Shown here: positions 1 through 12,490 of the stretch, one piece after another
Position numbering within the stretch: position 1 is the first letter of the stretch
Layout: the number at the start of each line of letters is the position of its first letter
DNA from: Nilaparvata lugens
Taxonomy: Eukaryota; Arthropoda; Insecta; Hemiptera; Delphacidae
Assembly (NCBI RefSeq): GCF_014356525.2
Contig: NC_052505.1
Span: 16,183,635 to 16,247,634, forward strand
Direction of reading: 5' to 3'
DNA: 64,000 bases
Position numbers and translations under genes: made by a program
The notes under the pieces: generated by a model
What the model saw: only the letters and a program-made list of their open reading frames with translations
Told to the model about the DNA's origin: nothing
The model's database searches: none

Positions 1-174
1 TTGCAATTGAAATAATAACATTTTCTCGAATTTCGAGCTTATTTTAAATTTTAGGTGAATATGTTACTGAATATTAATTTTAGAGATTTTCATGCTCAAT
101 CTTTTCCATTTGGAGTTTTCTGTTTAAATTGTATCTGAAGCCTGATAATTGGGAATCTAAAATCAAACTTTGCA

Positions 175-600
175 TAGATGGGGCGGAGCTCCTGGAATTT
201 TTACAGATATGAGACTTGTGGCAGTTGATAGAGCTTATCAATGACTTTTCCAGGTATGAGTTTGATCAAAATCGTTGGAACCGTTTTCGAGAAAATCGCA
301 AAAAACCCTGTTTTTGACAACATTTTCGCTATTTTAGCCGCCATCTTGAATTGCATTTGATCGAAATTGTTCGTGCCGGATCCTTATAGTGTAAGGACCT
401 TAAGTTCCAAATTTCAAGTCATTCCGTTAATTGGGAGATGAGATATCGTGTACACAGACGCACATACACTCATACCCAACCACCCAACACTCAACTCAAC
501 AACTTTTTTGGACTCAGGCGACCTTGAAACGAATAGAAATTCAGAAATTGGGGTACCTTAATTTTTTTCGGAAAGCAATACTTTCCTTACCTATATAGGG
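175..600 (+). repeat. Degenerate retroposon fragment, RTE-like tail
   Basis: Non-coding. The block around 265-300 (atcgttggaaccgttttcga) resembles the RTE-type tail seen more clearly at 52088-52135. It is followed by a CA-rich stretch and a segment ending in agggcaataaaagtaaac. No open frame of note. Assignment rests on similarity within the window and on general knowledge of hemipteran retroposons. Confidence 0.35.
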
Positions 601-2286
601 CAATAAAAGTAAACTTTCCTGGTAATAGGGCAAGGAAAATAAAAATCATATTACAAAACCAATTCAAAATCATCTGACTTAGAACCTAAGTCACTTATAC
701 TTGAGTCCAAGTCTGATTGACAACTCTGACAACAACTGCAACAAACTGCGCTTCTTTCTAAGAATCTATTCATAACTGTAAATAGTTACCTCCCTCCATT
801 TCTCTGCTCCTCATATTCCTCCAAATCAGAGGTTGTTTTGAATGGGCTATAGTGTTTAATTGGAATATATAATCAAACTTTTAAAACGTGAGGAAAAAAG
901 AGTGGAGTTGATTGAAAAATTTCATAAAATGTCAAATTCAATCACAGATTAAATTTTATTGATTGTGACACAGGAACTTGACAAGCAGTTGCCGCTTCAA
1001 ACATCTAGGCTCGGTTTCTATGACACTTATTCAATCTAATGATTCATTGAATCTATGCATTCGATATTCTAGGATATTTTAATCATTCATTCATACAATA
1101 AGTACATCATCAAAATGATAGGGAGAGAAAAAATAAGATAACCTTGTGCTATTTCTCTCCTAAATTAAGATAGGGTTACACATAGTCCGAAATAGGTTAA
1201 GTCATGTCACAAAACTTTTCAAAAAACTTCACTTCACAAAATTTTCAATCAATATTGATTTAATGGTGAGAGAAAAATTTTCTTTGCTTTGGGAAAACCC
1301 CAAATTATAACCATCAATTACACTATAATGCTATAGTAGTATACAATAATGCTGAACTATAATAGCTTGGCCATGCTTTCAACCATCATTAATAGCTTAT
1401 TTATCTCCACATCGTGATTGTGCATATAGGTTCCTGAAACCATACTCCATCATAATCAGCCGTTTGATACCCTAAATTTCAGGATTCTTCTGTGGAGAAG
1501 GACCCATATGAACTTCTAAATAACGATCAAATCCTTTTGCACCATAGCTCAATCTTGTAAGCTCGTCAAGGTGGTTGAAAATCATCTATCATAAGTGAAA
1601 TTCGTTGAAAATGGGAAATTGATTCTCTTCGTACATTCGACGAAGAGTAAGTAGTTATTGGAGGGTTCTCAGTTTGCTTGCACACGACTATTCGGTATCA
1701 TTACACTCTCCCATAGCTACTTTAACTATCAAACATAATACATCAATATTTTCAAATGAAGTAGTAGGTAACAGAATGTGGCTCATAAGGAATATGGTGA
1801 TATCATAGAGAAAAGATACCATACGAGGTTATCTCATAGTATAGGGCGTTTACGTTCCAAATTTCCCTGTCCACTGAAGCCGATAGTCCTAGTATTTCTT
1901 TCTCCTGAAGCTATGTGACGCTCCTAGTCTCTCATACTGTGCCGTTTTTACACTTTCATCCAGCCAAAGCAGTAATAATAGATAGTAGTCAACATGAGCT
2001 AACAAAAAATAAGCTTGAAATTTGGAGCATAAACGGCATATACCACGGGATATCTACTTATGCTATCTGTTCTCCATTGTGATACTTAGTGACTGCTAAT
2101 GAGTCAATAGGTCAATTATTGAATAAAAGATAACAATTATTGCTAATTCTAAGTAATTTTCAAGCAAATGCTAGGATTCGAGTCAGCTTTATAATCTTAT
2201 TTGTATTGCTAGAACTAAAGACTAGTTGCTAGTCACTGGTTTCAAGTTTTTATTCAATCGACTCAAAAACTGTGAACATTATTTAT
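601..2286. other. No gene seen, AT-rich
   Basis: Apart from the LINE tail at 1086-1205, this stretch has no long reading frame, no splice-supported exon and no recognisable structural RNA. It is AT-rich filler, either intergenic or intronic. Confidence 0.5.
1086..1205 (-). repeat. LINE-type 3' tail, family with copies at 24367 and 47798
   Basis: On the minus strand the sequence runs from a cctatttcggactatgtgta block through an agcacaaggttatcttatt block to a tail ending in a tacttattgtatgaatg motif. Near-identical tails occur at 24367-24456 (plus) and 47798-47916 (minus), so this is a dispersed retroposon 3' end. No coding part is attached. Confidence 0.6.
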
Positions 2287-2354
2287 TCACTCAGTGCGGG
2301 TTCGAATGGGTTTTGATGTAAGGTGTGAGATATTGAGAGGGAAATAGAACTCAC

Positions 2355-2540
2355 GCTTTTGTATGGATCGCGCGTCGGTGGAGAGTGAAAACGGTGTGCG
2401 AAACGACACGGACCTGTTCGGTTGAAAGCAGACGCAGTTTTGACGGACTGGAACCGAGGCCCGTACAGTGCGGGTCACCTACACTGCGCCGCGCATGCGT
2501 TGCTATTCACCACTCGCAAAACTTCAGTGCGCCGATCCTT
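2355..2540 (-). promoter_or_regulatory. GC-rich island, candidate promoter or first exon
   Basis: This is one of the few CpG-dense stretches in the left 20 kb (for example ctgcgccgcgcatgcg near 2484 and atcgcgcgtcgg near 2367). Read on the minus strand it ends in a good splice donor, AAAAGC followed by GTGAGT at 2354. That arrangement suits an untranslated first exon of a gene running left out of the window. No start codon context or protein similarity supports it, so this is a candidate only. Confidence 0.25.
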
Positions 2541-3423
2541 TGATCTGGTGATTCCTCATCACTACCCTTACATCTTCCTTTCATCCTTATACATCACAAC
2601 CGCAAGTGAACATCTTTGCAAATTAATTTAACGTTTTACTCAACATTCAACTAATTCTTGTCGTGACGTTGGACAAGATTTATAATTCCTTAATAATTAA
2701 GATCGGCAGAGACGTTCTGTTGAATTATTTTGGGGAGTATGAAGTTTAGTCTAATATATGTGAAAGACATAGTTCACTACTAATTCTTCCACTAGTTCTC
2801 TCTTCCATTTATTACAAGAATTCAACTATGAATATTCGAAAATGACAAATATAGGTATTGAAACACACTTGAATGGATATAGAAATAGCTCAGGGGAGGA
2901 TTTCCTTCTCATTTGATTAATCAGTTGTACTATCAGATAACTGTATCTGTCAATCAATGTGTGGTGTATAGTACTGCATTTGATCCCAAGTTTATAAGTT
3001 TATTATACAGGGGTGCCCACCCCTCTAAGCCCATGAACGAACCCACCCCTAATTAAAAAAAAATCCAGCTTCCACTCCAAAATACAAGAAAATTTCGTCA
3101 GTAGTCATTTTAAACGCTTCTGACTTTTTTTGCAAACCTCCCCCCAAATTTGATTTTGGAACTCATTTTGTGATTTTGAGGATCCTCCTCCCCAAGAATC
3201 TCGAGGACAATGTCCGCGTCAAACCCCTCTCCCTCCCTGTGCGCACCCCGTGGATTAAATCAAATATGAAAGCTCTCCATAAATCTTATCTAGTTGGAAG
3301 AATAAAATAACATAGCAATTAAAACTTATGATTTTCAGTAGATATTCAGTCATAACTCCAACTTACAATATTAGACTAATGACAGCATTTCAGTAATAAT
3401 AATTTATGAAAATCAAAGGGTTT
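2541..3423. other. No gene seen
   Basis: AT-rich sequence with a C-rich patch around 3010-3250. No reading frame, exon signal or clear repeat was recognised. Confidence 0.45.
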
Positions 3424-3608
3424 GAGCTGGATTTTCACATATCAGTATCAGGGAGCGTGTTCAATACATTGAAAGTAGGTATAATTCTGATGAGTTTTTA
3501 TGGGTTTATTACCACACAGCCCATGAATTGTCCCATTAGAACACATTAGAATGATATTTGCACTGTACCGGACATTTTCACTGATACCGATATGTGAAAA
3601 TCCAGCTC
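3424..3608. mobile_element. Small foldback element (MITE)
   Basis: A 185-bp segment bounded by inverted copies of GAGCTGGATTTTCACATATC. The arms extend to about 28 bp with one mismatch. The interior has no coding capacity. No clear target duplication was seen, so the superfamily is unassigned. Confidence 0.6.
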
Positions 3609-4548
3609 TCAGTTCTTGATGTTTCAAGAAATGTGCATATTTGCAGAACTTGAGCTAGTGTAAGAAATGGAGAAGAGCAGTTTTAGTCTTAAAAAACAAG
3701 ATTCCGCTCAAGACTTTACAAATTTGCTACGACGGTGGCAACTAGGTAAGAGTGATAACTCATATTGATAAATGGAGTTATTCTAATCTCAACATCTTGG
3801 CATTAAGTTCTTAAGAATGTTATAAATCCAAGAGTAAAGCTGTCAGCTAATTTGATAAAACTGGCAGAAAGGCCTTATCTTCAAGGCAGCTTGATTCCAG
3901 CCAACTCTTATCCTAATCATATGTAGCCTACAGCATGATGTATTAAGGCGCTCATCTGCACATCGTCAGCTAAAACCAGGGTCAATCTTATCAAAGGATG
4001 GTGTTGGGGCCATAACATAACAGTCGCATTTAATACGCATTCTGGATAAACCTTAGTCCGCAGCAAGACGACTGTCCTTCTATTGCCTGTTCATAAATTA
4101 TGACACCGCTATTATTTATGGCCATTACTAAAAGCGTTACGTTAAAGTTGAGTATCTTTGCTGGTGGCTAGTAAGAGAAAAATGATTCAAGTAAGTTATA
4201 ACATTATACAACCGTCAACTCTGAACTCAAGCGTGCTAACTTCTTGCTACAAATTTGGCGGAAGAAATTATTTGATTTGAAAATGAAAATTGAATAGGAT
4301 CTTTTCAAGCCAGATTCTTGTGCATAATGTGTGAAGCTATGACTGTCCTAATGAATTTTCATTCATTAATTAATTTATTAATTTTTGTACTTGAAGAATA
4401 ATACGGAAGAAATTAGTGATCAATTTTGATTTTAAGGTTTGATAATAGAGCGAGTGAGCACAAATCAATTGCAAAGTTTCATGGAAATTCAATATTAAAA
4501 TAAATTTGAAATTTCAGATCCGAAAATTACACATTCACTGTCATCTAA

Positions 4549-4549
<1 letters not shown>
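3609..4549. other. No gene seen
   Basis: AT-rich sequence without a supported exon, repeat unit or RNA gene. Confidence 0.45.

Positions 4550-4550
<1 letters not shown>

Positions 4551-4588
<38 letters not shown>
4551..4588. repeat. (TTA)n microsatellite
   Basis: About twelve uninterrupted TTA units. Confidence 0.95.
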
Positions 4589-4834
4589 GCGTCAAATTCC
4601 CTTGTATGGAAATCGCTAAGTATTTACTTTGGATGCCATACTAGATCCTTATTTCTACGATTATTCCAAAAAATTTTCATTCTAGCCGATATAGCCTCTC
4701 TTCTTTCTTGGGAAAAGACTACGTTTCTTTTAATTTTTATTTATAATAAATATCTAGATTTCTATTTCTTTTTCGAATTAGTTTAGCTTGGTTTAGTTTA
4801 TTCTCCACCACAGCCGATGGCTGGGGATTAATCG

Positions 4835-5015
4835 GCCAATGATTATTGAGATACGACAATAATTTGTGCAATATTCAATTAAATGTACTGAATTAAGCTC
4901 TTTCTTCAAAATATCTTAATGACCATTGGAGATATTAACTAGATCCGGTTTCATTGGACCCCAAATCAAATTAGATTTGACCATTTTATGTCATAAAATA
5001 TTGGTGCCATTAATT
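4835..5015 (+). repeat. Dispersed copy of the ~210-bp degenerate repeat found at 26 kb
   Basis: Blocks in the same order as in the units at 26040-26730: attattgagatac, aaatgtactgaatt, gaccattggagata, ccggtttcattggac, gatttgaccatttt and attggtgccat. The shared order over about 180 bp shows common origin. No coding potential. Confidence 0.55.
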
Positions 5016-5834
5016 ATTTAGTATGCTGTTGGCCTGTTTGGCCTGCTACACTGCATTATATTAATCGATATTAGTATTTTTTATTGTTGTCATGTTTTTT
5101 TTGCATGTATTCATTCGTATGTTTTTGTTCCCTTTGTATCTTAATAATAATATTCATATGGCTTTTATTGGTGGGGAGTCCCTGAAGGAAGCTCCTCCTT
5201 GCCTGAATATATCATTCAAGCGTCAATGGGCCTTACAACTGCCATACTTCAGCCGGGATCGACAGTTTAACATGCCCATCCGATAACGCAATTTCTTCAT
5301 AAAATTCTATTACATAAATTCTATTTACATTGTCTTACTTTGTATCTTATGTGTGTGAGATAAATAATCAAATAAATGGATAAATATGTTTTATTAGATT
5401 GGTGTAACCCCAGCCTGACAGAAGCGCAGTTGTGCTTGCCAAAAGTTTGAAAACCCGAAATTCCAATACAAGCTTGCGCAGTGACTTACCCTGACTGAAA
5501 TCTCAAAACAGGTCAATTAGAGCATTCATGTATGCAGGACAACTATTTGAATAATTGTGCGCGAAAGGAAGAGCCGTTGACAGTAGTTGAAAGAAGGCGA
5601 AGTCGAGGCAAAAGAGCTTCCACTTCCACTTTTCGGCGGCAGCTCTTTGACAGCAGAAGGTTTTGTCTGTGATAAATGCTAGAGGGTGCAAATCTGCTCT
5701 CATCAGGGGCGGCTCTTTCATGTCTGGTTGAGGCAAGGTGTGACAAACAAGGGCAGCGCACTAGTTAATTCAACAGCATTGGCGACTGCAAAGCAAGTAC
5801 ATACTCGAGAGCACCAACACCATCGCTCATCAGC
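5016..5834. other. No gene seen; possible retroposon debris
   Basis: A short open stretch at 5092-5286 and several small frames at 5503-5761 have no recognisable domain. The segment 5165-5290 has mixed composition and may be old retroelement sequence, but I cannot name it. Confidence 0.35.
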
Positions 5835-5938
5835 CTCCTCTCACTCTCTCACCCTCTCTAATTTTCTTTCTCTCTCTTATCCTCTCTCCCATTCACACTC
5901 TCTCTCCCATTCACTCTCACTCTCACTCTCTCTCTTTG
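5835..5938. repeat. (CT)n-rich low-complexity tract
   Basis: Nearly pure pyrimidine run of TCTC and CACTCT units. The reading frame crossing it (5686-5994) codes for a Ser/Leu-rich stretch produced by the microsatellite and is not credible as a gene. Confidence 0.9.
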
Positions 5939-6880
5939 GTAGAGAGTTAGTGGGGAGGATATTTTTAATATTCTTTCCGAAGAATGGACATTGATATGTC
6001 CAAAGCTCCGCCAATTTATGTAGATGCATAACAATATAATTATCTATATTATTATATTACAAATTGTTTTTTTCATATCATATACAGTTCAATAATTATT
6101 TTATTAGTCTATAGTATGTAAATTGATCTATAATTTTGCTGTATTGTAAGCTATTGTATATAAGTGTATAAGCCAGTATATATTGTAATCTACATAAATA
6201 AAAGTATTCAATCAATCAATCAATCTTTCTCACGCTGTTCATTCTTCCCATGGTCCACTCACACATCTCAAAAGTGATTTTTCAATTGCACATCCCCCAA
6301 CACGTACTACAATATCTTATACCTTACATTCCAATATCTTCATTTGTCGAATTCAAAGTATCAACTATACATTCAAAGTATAAACATCTTCTCTTTATAT
6401 TATATTAATAAATTTATGCAATTGAATTGAGAGTACGCAGTATAAGTCGGGGTATGGATTTAGACCCATAAGATCAATGTAAAAACAGTCAAATCATGCT
6501 TTTTTCGCCACACTGCACAGAAAGCAGCTGTTTTCCAGTCCCTACATAGATCTGAAAGACATTGTTTGCAGACGACTCTCGTCTGACGTCAGAACAGGTT
6601 TCTTTCCGGCCTAGGCCGGAAAGAGTTACCCTTTCCAGCCACTAACATGGAACTAAGAAAGGTGATCAAAAAACAGCTGATCAAAAAACTTTTCATAATT
6701 TGTGTTCATTATTCAATAATTAAAACATTTATATTAATATCATCTTATTGTCATTTGAAAGAAAAAAAAGTATAAACTCAACCTCCCACATAATTGAACA
6801 TCATCTTTCAGGTTATTTAGACAAATCAGAATAAAAAATAAAAATACTTGGACAATTTCCTGATATTCAGATTACCTCAG
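5939..6880. other. No gene seen
   Basis: Contains an AATAAAAG followed by (CAAT)n at 6198-6226, which may be the 3' end of an old retroposon, and the palindrome at 6601-6624. No exon supported. Confidence 0.4.
6601..6624. other. 24-bp perfect palindrome
   Basis: The sequence reads identically on both strands (left half TCTTTCCGGCCT) with no loop. It lies in a GC-richer patch that also contains gtctgacgtcag. Function unknown. Confidence 0.8.
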
Positions 6881-7031
6881 ATTTGCTAGAGCTAACACCT
6901 TCCACTTCTGCTTTCGGAAGTGCTTAGTAAACAAATAATTCTCATATATATATATATATATATATAATATATATTTGCTAGAGCTAACACCTTCCACTTC
7001 TGCTTTCGGAAGTGCTTAGTAAACAAATAAT

Positions 7032-7065
<34 letters not shown>
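6881..7065. repeat. Tandem duplication (~92-bp unit) with (TA)n ends
   Basis: Two nearly identical copies of a unit starting atttgctagagctaacacc, at 6881 and 6973, each ending in an AT dinucleotide run. This looks like a recent local duplication or slippage event. Confidence 0.9.
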
Positions 7066-7069
<4 letters not shown>

Positions 7070-8310
7070 TATTTTTGTGTGTGGCGAAAAATAGCGTTCG
7101 CACCACGGGCAAAAATATTTTTCCTGCTCTCAATCTTTTCTAGTCATCGGCCTACGGCGTTGGACTTGAAAACCGATTTCGAGCCGGAAAAATCTCATTT
7201 TCTGCTCTAGGTGCAAAATATACTATTACATCAATCTCAATTCACGAGTTTTGCTGTCGGATTATGATTTCCAATAATTATGATTATTGCTCTATAATCA
7301 ATTACAAATGCACCAACAGGACACATGTGTTCGACTATTTCGAATTCAGGTATCATGTACAATACTTCCAACAGGTGTTATTCAGGTGTCAGGTACACAC
7401 TTATCTAAGAATAATTCCAATTGAAAATCCTTGAATCAAAAAAAGCACCTAACAACCCAACAGATTCCTACAAATTTGTAGAGGTATTGAGGTTATATCC
7501 ACTGAGAACGTCTAAGAACTTTATTAGTAGTCACTAGATCCTGTTACCAATGTACGGTTGGCCGATCTACTGTATTCAACCTCATGAAAATCCACATGTA
7601 TGACTAGCTTTATTTATAAAATCATTCTATTTTTTTTTTTTTTTTAATCAGCTCCAAAGGGGTGAAACCGGATAGACTGCACTGCAGTCATACATTACAG
7701 TGACGGGAAAACTTTAATTAGAGACGGCAATTGAATTTCAACAGCATATCATTATCGTAAAAAACAACGGTGGGTGGGAAGTGGGGTTATACTTGTGATG
7801 ACGTGCTTCAAGTTGTTTAGATCCGCTATCAGAGTGGCACATCTGGCAGAGGGATGGCATTGCAATGCATACCAACAGTTGGCACAGAGATTGAGTATGA
7901 TCGTAATTTGAAAAGTACACAACCATGACTTCTATAACGAATCGTACCAACTCCCCCAAGCAGCCGTATGTAAATTGAACCATCACGCACGGCAAGATGA
8001 TAATAATTACGGCGAGATCCGAGTGTAAACTCATATTTTTAATAGGTCGGTACATTTAATGTCGACTCGCTTTGATGTTTGCCGCCCGCCAGTCTTCAAA
8101 GGAGCCGACCTAATGCGCCAGGTACAGTCCGCTTCACAAGTGGCACACCTTCACTGCCTCCTGGATTGCGGCGTTTGAAATCTTTCTTTAGTCTTCACCA
8201 GCAAAAAATGAATGAAATTTATAATGTTTTATATAAAATCAAATTCCTACAGTGAGAAACGTAGCCTTCTCTAGTTGGTTCAACTAAAGTGAGCTATGTC
8301 ATAGCGTCAT
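7066..8310. other. No gene seen
   Basis: A minus-strand open stretch at 7738-8055 has no recognisable domain. A GC-richer patch at 8055-8180 could be regulatory, but nothing supports an exon. Confidence 0.4.
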
Positions 8311-8341
8311 AGGTGTAGGTAGGTAGGTAGGTAGGTAGGGC
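8311..8341. repeat. (GTAG)n microsatellite
   Basis: About seven GTAG units in tandem. Confidence 0.95.
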
Positions 8342-11300
8342 CTACATAGGTATCAGATTTTCAGTTAAGAAATTGATTACATTAAATATGAGTGAAAATG
8401 ATATCTTCTATCTTCTTTGATGTATAATTCAGAAACAGGGAGTTTTATTTTGTGTTTTGTTTTATGAAAATAGGCAATGAAGATTTGAACTGATTTAGTG
8501 ATCTTATAATGTGAAAGAAGTGATGATAATTGGCTCTCAAAAGATAGAGCTTCGAAATGGAATGTCACTTTTTGCGCTCAGATTTACTGAAGATTTTAGA
8601 AAGTAGCATCATACTCCTCCTTTTTGAATGATAATCTTATAAGATATTTTTCTTCAAATTTTTTATATTTCTTCAAATATTTTCTTCTTTAGAACTAAAA
8701 TGAGCAGTAAACCAAATATTTTTTTCCATTTTTACAAAATACTTATACTGAATAATTGATAATAGATTCTTCGTACTTTTATTATAATAGTGCAGAAATG
8801 GTGTCGTCTTCAGGATCAGGAGCTTCAAGATCGTCTGACATCGAAAAGATGTAGCTAAGAAACCTGAAGCTTCAACCAGATAAAACTTCTATACCTCTAG
8901 ATTGTTTATTTTATGCCTTAATTCTAAACGGCCCATGGCATATTACATATGCATAATATTTTATCTACTAAAAGCACACATTCAAAGATTGAGAACGAAA
9001 AATATTAAAGAAAGTAATTCAAGTGGAATTGCTTCTCTAGAAGGAGAAGTTTATTTATAAACTCCGTATAAAAAGAGGAAAAGTGACACAGTAAAAATTC
9101 GATGACAAATAAATAAGAAGAAAACTGAGACGGTAAAAGTTGTGTTGTATGATGAGGGGGATGGGGGATCCTAATGCTTTTCGTTTGTAGATTGGTTGTC
9201 GGTGGGGGGGGGGGGGAGAGGAGAAGAACTGGCAGATGTCAGTCACTCTTTGATCTCCCCAAAGGAGCTTCCCGATCTACGTCTCATGATCCGACTGTCT
9301 TCCCGGACAGGCTCCTCAAAACGAGTGTTCATCTTCCAAGTTTATCTCCCCGACTGCATCAAAGTTAAATACTCCCACCTAGCAACTGATCGTAGCGCGC
9401 CATTTGGCAGCAGAGCTTGTGTCGAAAGCGTCATAAAAAGTATGATTAATGCCCAGCAATGTGTGACAAATCAGCTTGTTAGTCTATGAATATTGTTACA
9501 CTGAGCCAGTCACCTTCAAAAGGAACTGTTGGCGCTTCCTATGAATATTCTTATTAATAGTCCGGTCTGGATGAGTGCTGAGGCTCTTCTTCCAAATGAG
9601 TCCAACTGAACTGAGCATATTATGTGTCTTCCCTATCAATTTGTTGCTCATGATGATCAAAGCGCCTCTTCCGAGGCCGCTCTCTCCAAAGTGAGCATCC
9701 ATTTACTCGGCTACTTTGTATCTTAGTAGCTTATTAAACAGTTGAACGTGACATTTGCTCTAACCTCTAAAAGAAATACAGTACAAGATATAGCATGAGT
9801 GAACTATGGAAATAAATTTACATTCCAAGTCGAAATTCTTTCAAGTTTCATTGGGTGCTATTAATATGATTCTTATTCTTTAGAAAGGAGCTACAGATTT
9901 TGATATTCCTAAGAATTTCAAATGATTAATTTGAGCACTAGTTCTAATTCTCTAGAAGTTACAGATTTTGATATTTTTCAAAAGTTCGAAAACATAAAAC
10001 GAACGATTAATTTGAGCACTAGTTCATTCAAATTTTAAGAAGTTAAACAAACTCACTCCAACAACAAGAATAAAGCTCATTTATTTTCAAATCCTCTCTG
10101 GTTCATGGGAGAGCTTATTTAAATGAGAACAATCTTTTATTTACATTTATATCACTTTCAACCTTAGCATATGGATTTTCGTCAAAGCGATATCAAATGT
10201 TGCATACAAAAAATTATTTATTTGATAAAATAAAATGAAAAACCAATAATTATTAAACTATATAGATCAAATGCACCGCCCTCATAGTGCCTGGTTAAGT
10301 TCAATATTATTGCATTTGATTGTTTCATCTTAATCTCTCAATTGTTTTTCTATTGCTATTGCAATGATGTAATGGTTGACTTACAACTGGAGAGTATTGT
10401 GATCACTCTATAATATTTTTTCCCCCTTTTTCGTTCGTCCTGGTACCCCCAAAAGAAGGGAGTTTATTATAGAAAATATAACAAACAAAAATGAAAAATA
10501 CACTTATAAACAGAAATCTTACAAACAAAAAAATGAAGAATAATAAAAAAGCAAGAATGACAAATGATGAGAAAATTCCTTTTCAGTGGAAAATTTCAAA
10601 AATTATAAACCAGACGAAATATAAATTCTCCAAAACCTTCTAAAGAAGGTTTGACTGGAGGAGTCAAGTTTTACATTATATTAAAAGAAACATAGAAATA
10701 GTACATTGATATAATCAATCAGTGATCTCAAAATTAAAAATTTTTAATTCAAATCATATTGAAAGGAAAATAGTTGTAAATCTTAAGTAGAAAAAAAATT
10801 AATTGATACATTGATAATAATTCATTTAATTGTATTGTGTAGCAATATGTAGCTATAGTATAATAAAACAATGGGATTTAAGTTGTTGCTCATCACAAAT
10901 AATAATAGCCTACACAAGAAAAAAAAGATAAAAAAGAAAGAATTCATGAATTATTAATAATAATACGGAAACTGATTTGAGTTGAAAAATCGAAAGAATA
11001 ACTGATATAAGAAATTATTATACTATTGAGCTTGAAGGAATCATAGGCCTAATGATAATGAAAACACAAACGAATACAATCAAGTCAAGTCTTGATAATT
11101 TTCAATATTATGAGAAACATTTTAAAATATCAAGTCTTGAATCGTTGAGCAGCATTCTACAATATTGAAGATTCACCTATACTATACAAGGAAATTATTC
11201 GAAAATAGATCAAGCTATATTGAGGTTGTCATTCGTATAGCAACTTGGAAAATGTATTTATTACTTGGTTGGGAAACTTTTAGCAATATTTTGAAGAGTA

Positions 11301-12361
11301 TTCATAATTCACAATCTTCCCAATTTGATTTCGACAAAGGGTTGGCAAAAATTACATCAGACGAGGATTCACGATTGGTGGGAATGGTGCACTTGGATGC
11401 GATGTAGTCCTCGTTCAAAGTCTTAAGACATCTTACTCGCGATCGTCAATTAAAATCGGAACGGTCTCGATTCGCGTTTGCAGCTTGAAGATGTCTGTGA
11501 CTGGTATGGATACGAGAAGAAGGATTTGAGGGGCTTGTGGCGACCCAAGGTGGATGAGGGGGGGATTGCACTATGAAGGCAAGACTCAAGTCTAAGGCGC
11601 TCAGGGTAGCATCTGAGATGAACTCTGCCAAATGTAATTACATAGAGATCTAAGAGCTTTTAGGTTTGAAAACCGCTGGCCTTTGATCTTGACGCGATGT
11701 GGAACTCGCATAATATAATGAAGGAGATGTATGCATGCGGATTACTTTGACTCCATGATAACTTACTTGCTTTTAAAGCTGAGTTGGAGCTCGTCGTCTT
11801 TGAGCACAGAGCGCATAGAATCTCCGTCTCATCGCTCATCTTCAAATCATTATTAATTAATAGGAACGCAATACATTCGAATCTACCAATACAATGTCAA
11901 AGACTAAGTGGTCCACAGCAGATATCATTTTCAGAAGGAAATTGGGGTTCCACGACGTTACAGAAGAAGATGAAAATATCAATAGCAACAGATTTTCATC
12001 AAAAACTGTTCTTCAGATTGCACACAAGTCTTGTAGAATTAATTTTGGATGTAACTGGGGTAATAATAATTACCTGGGATTACTAATTTTTATAATGGGA
12101 TTATAATTATTATAACTAGGGTGACTATGTGGCGAATCATATGATTGCCACCGCCACCTGTGATGTTTTCAACTGGCATAGTTTGTTTATCACTTGTAAC
12201 AGTTTTATTTTCATATTTACCAAAAAGTTCAATTATTTTGTCATTCAAACGTTAAAATTAATTCATTATTCATCTAGTTCCATTTAATCAATTTCGAAAT
12301 AGGAATCATCAAATTAAATTCCTATATTGGTGACCCCGACGTGATTGAGAACTAATATCAT
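8342..12361. other. No gene seen in 4 kb
   Basis: AT-rich DNA with a poly-G tract near 9200 and a GC-richer island at about 9170-9480. Several frames of 60-100 residues (9055-9702, 11165-12106) overlap on both strands and show no domain, signal or codon structure. A weak candidate terminal exon on the minus strand near 8780-8860 is discussed under findings. Confidence 0.4.
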
Positions 12362-12490
12362 TTAATTTATTTCATTCATTTACAATGCAAATGACACTTA
12401 TGTAATAACATCGGAAGATAAAATAATAAGATAGTCCTTGTGCTATTTTTCTTCCAAATTTATAGGTGACTAAAGCACTTGTAACGGATA
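12362..12490 (-). repeat. LINE-type 3' tail, second subfamily
   Basis: Shares tttacaatgcaaatgacact, aagataaaataataagatag and ttgtgctatttttcttccaa with 24884-24985. The core agrees with the tails at 1086 and 47798, so these are subfamilies of one retroposon. The homology to 24884 continues in the flank with acttgtaacg and attgagttatttaagaaaat. Confidence 0.55.

Noticed and set aside
7738..8055. 105-residue minus-strand frame as a gene
   Set aside because: No domain, no homologue recognised, no exon signals. Its length is within chance for this much sequence.
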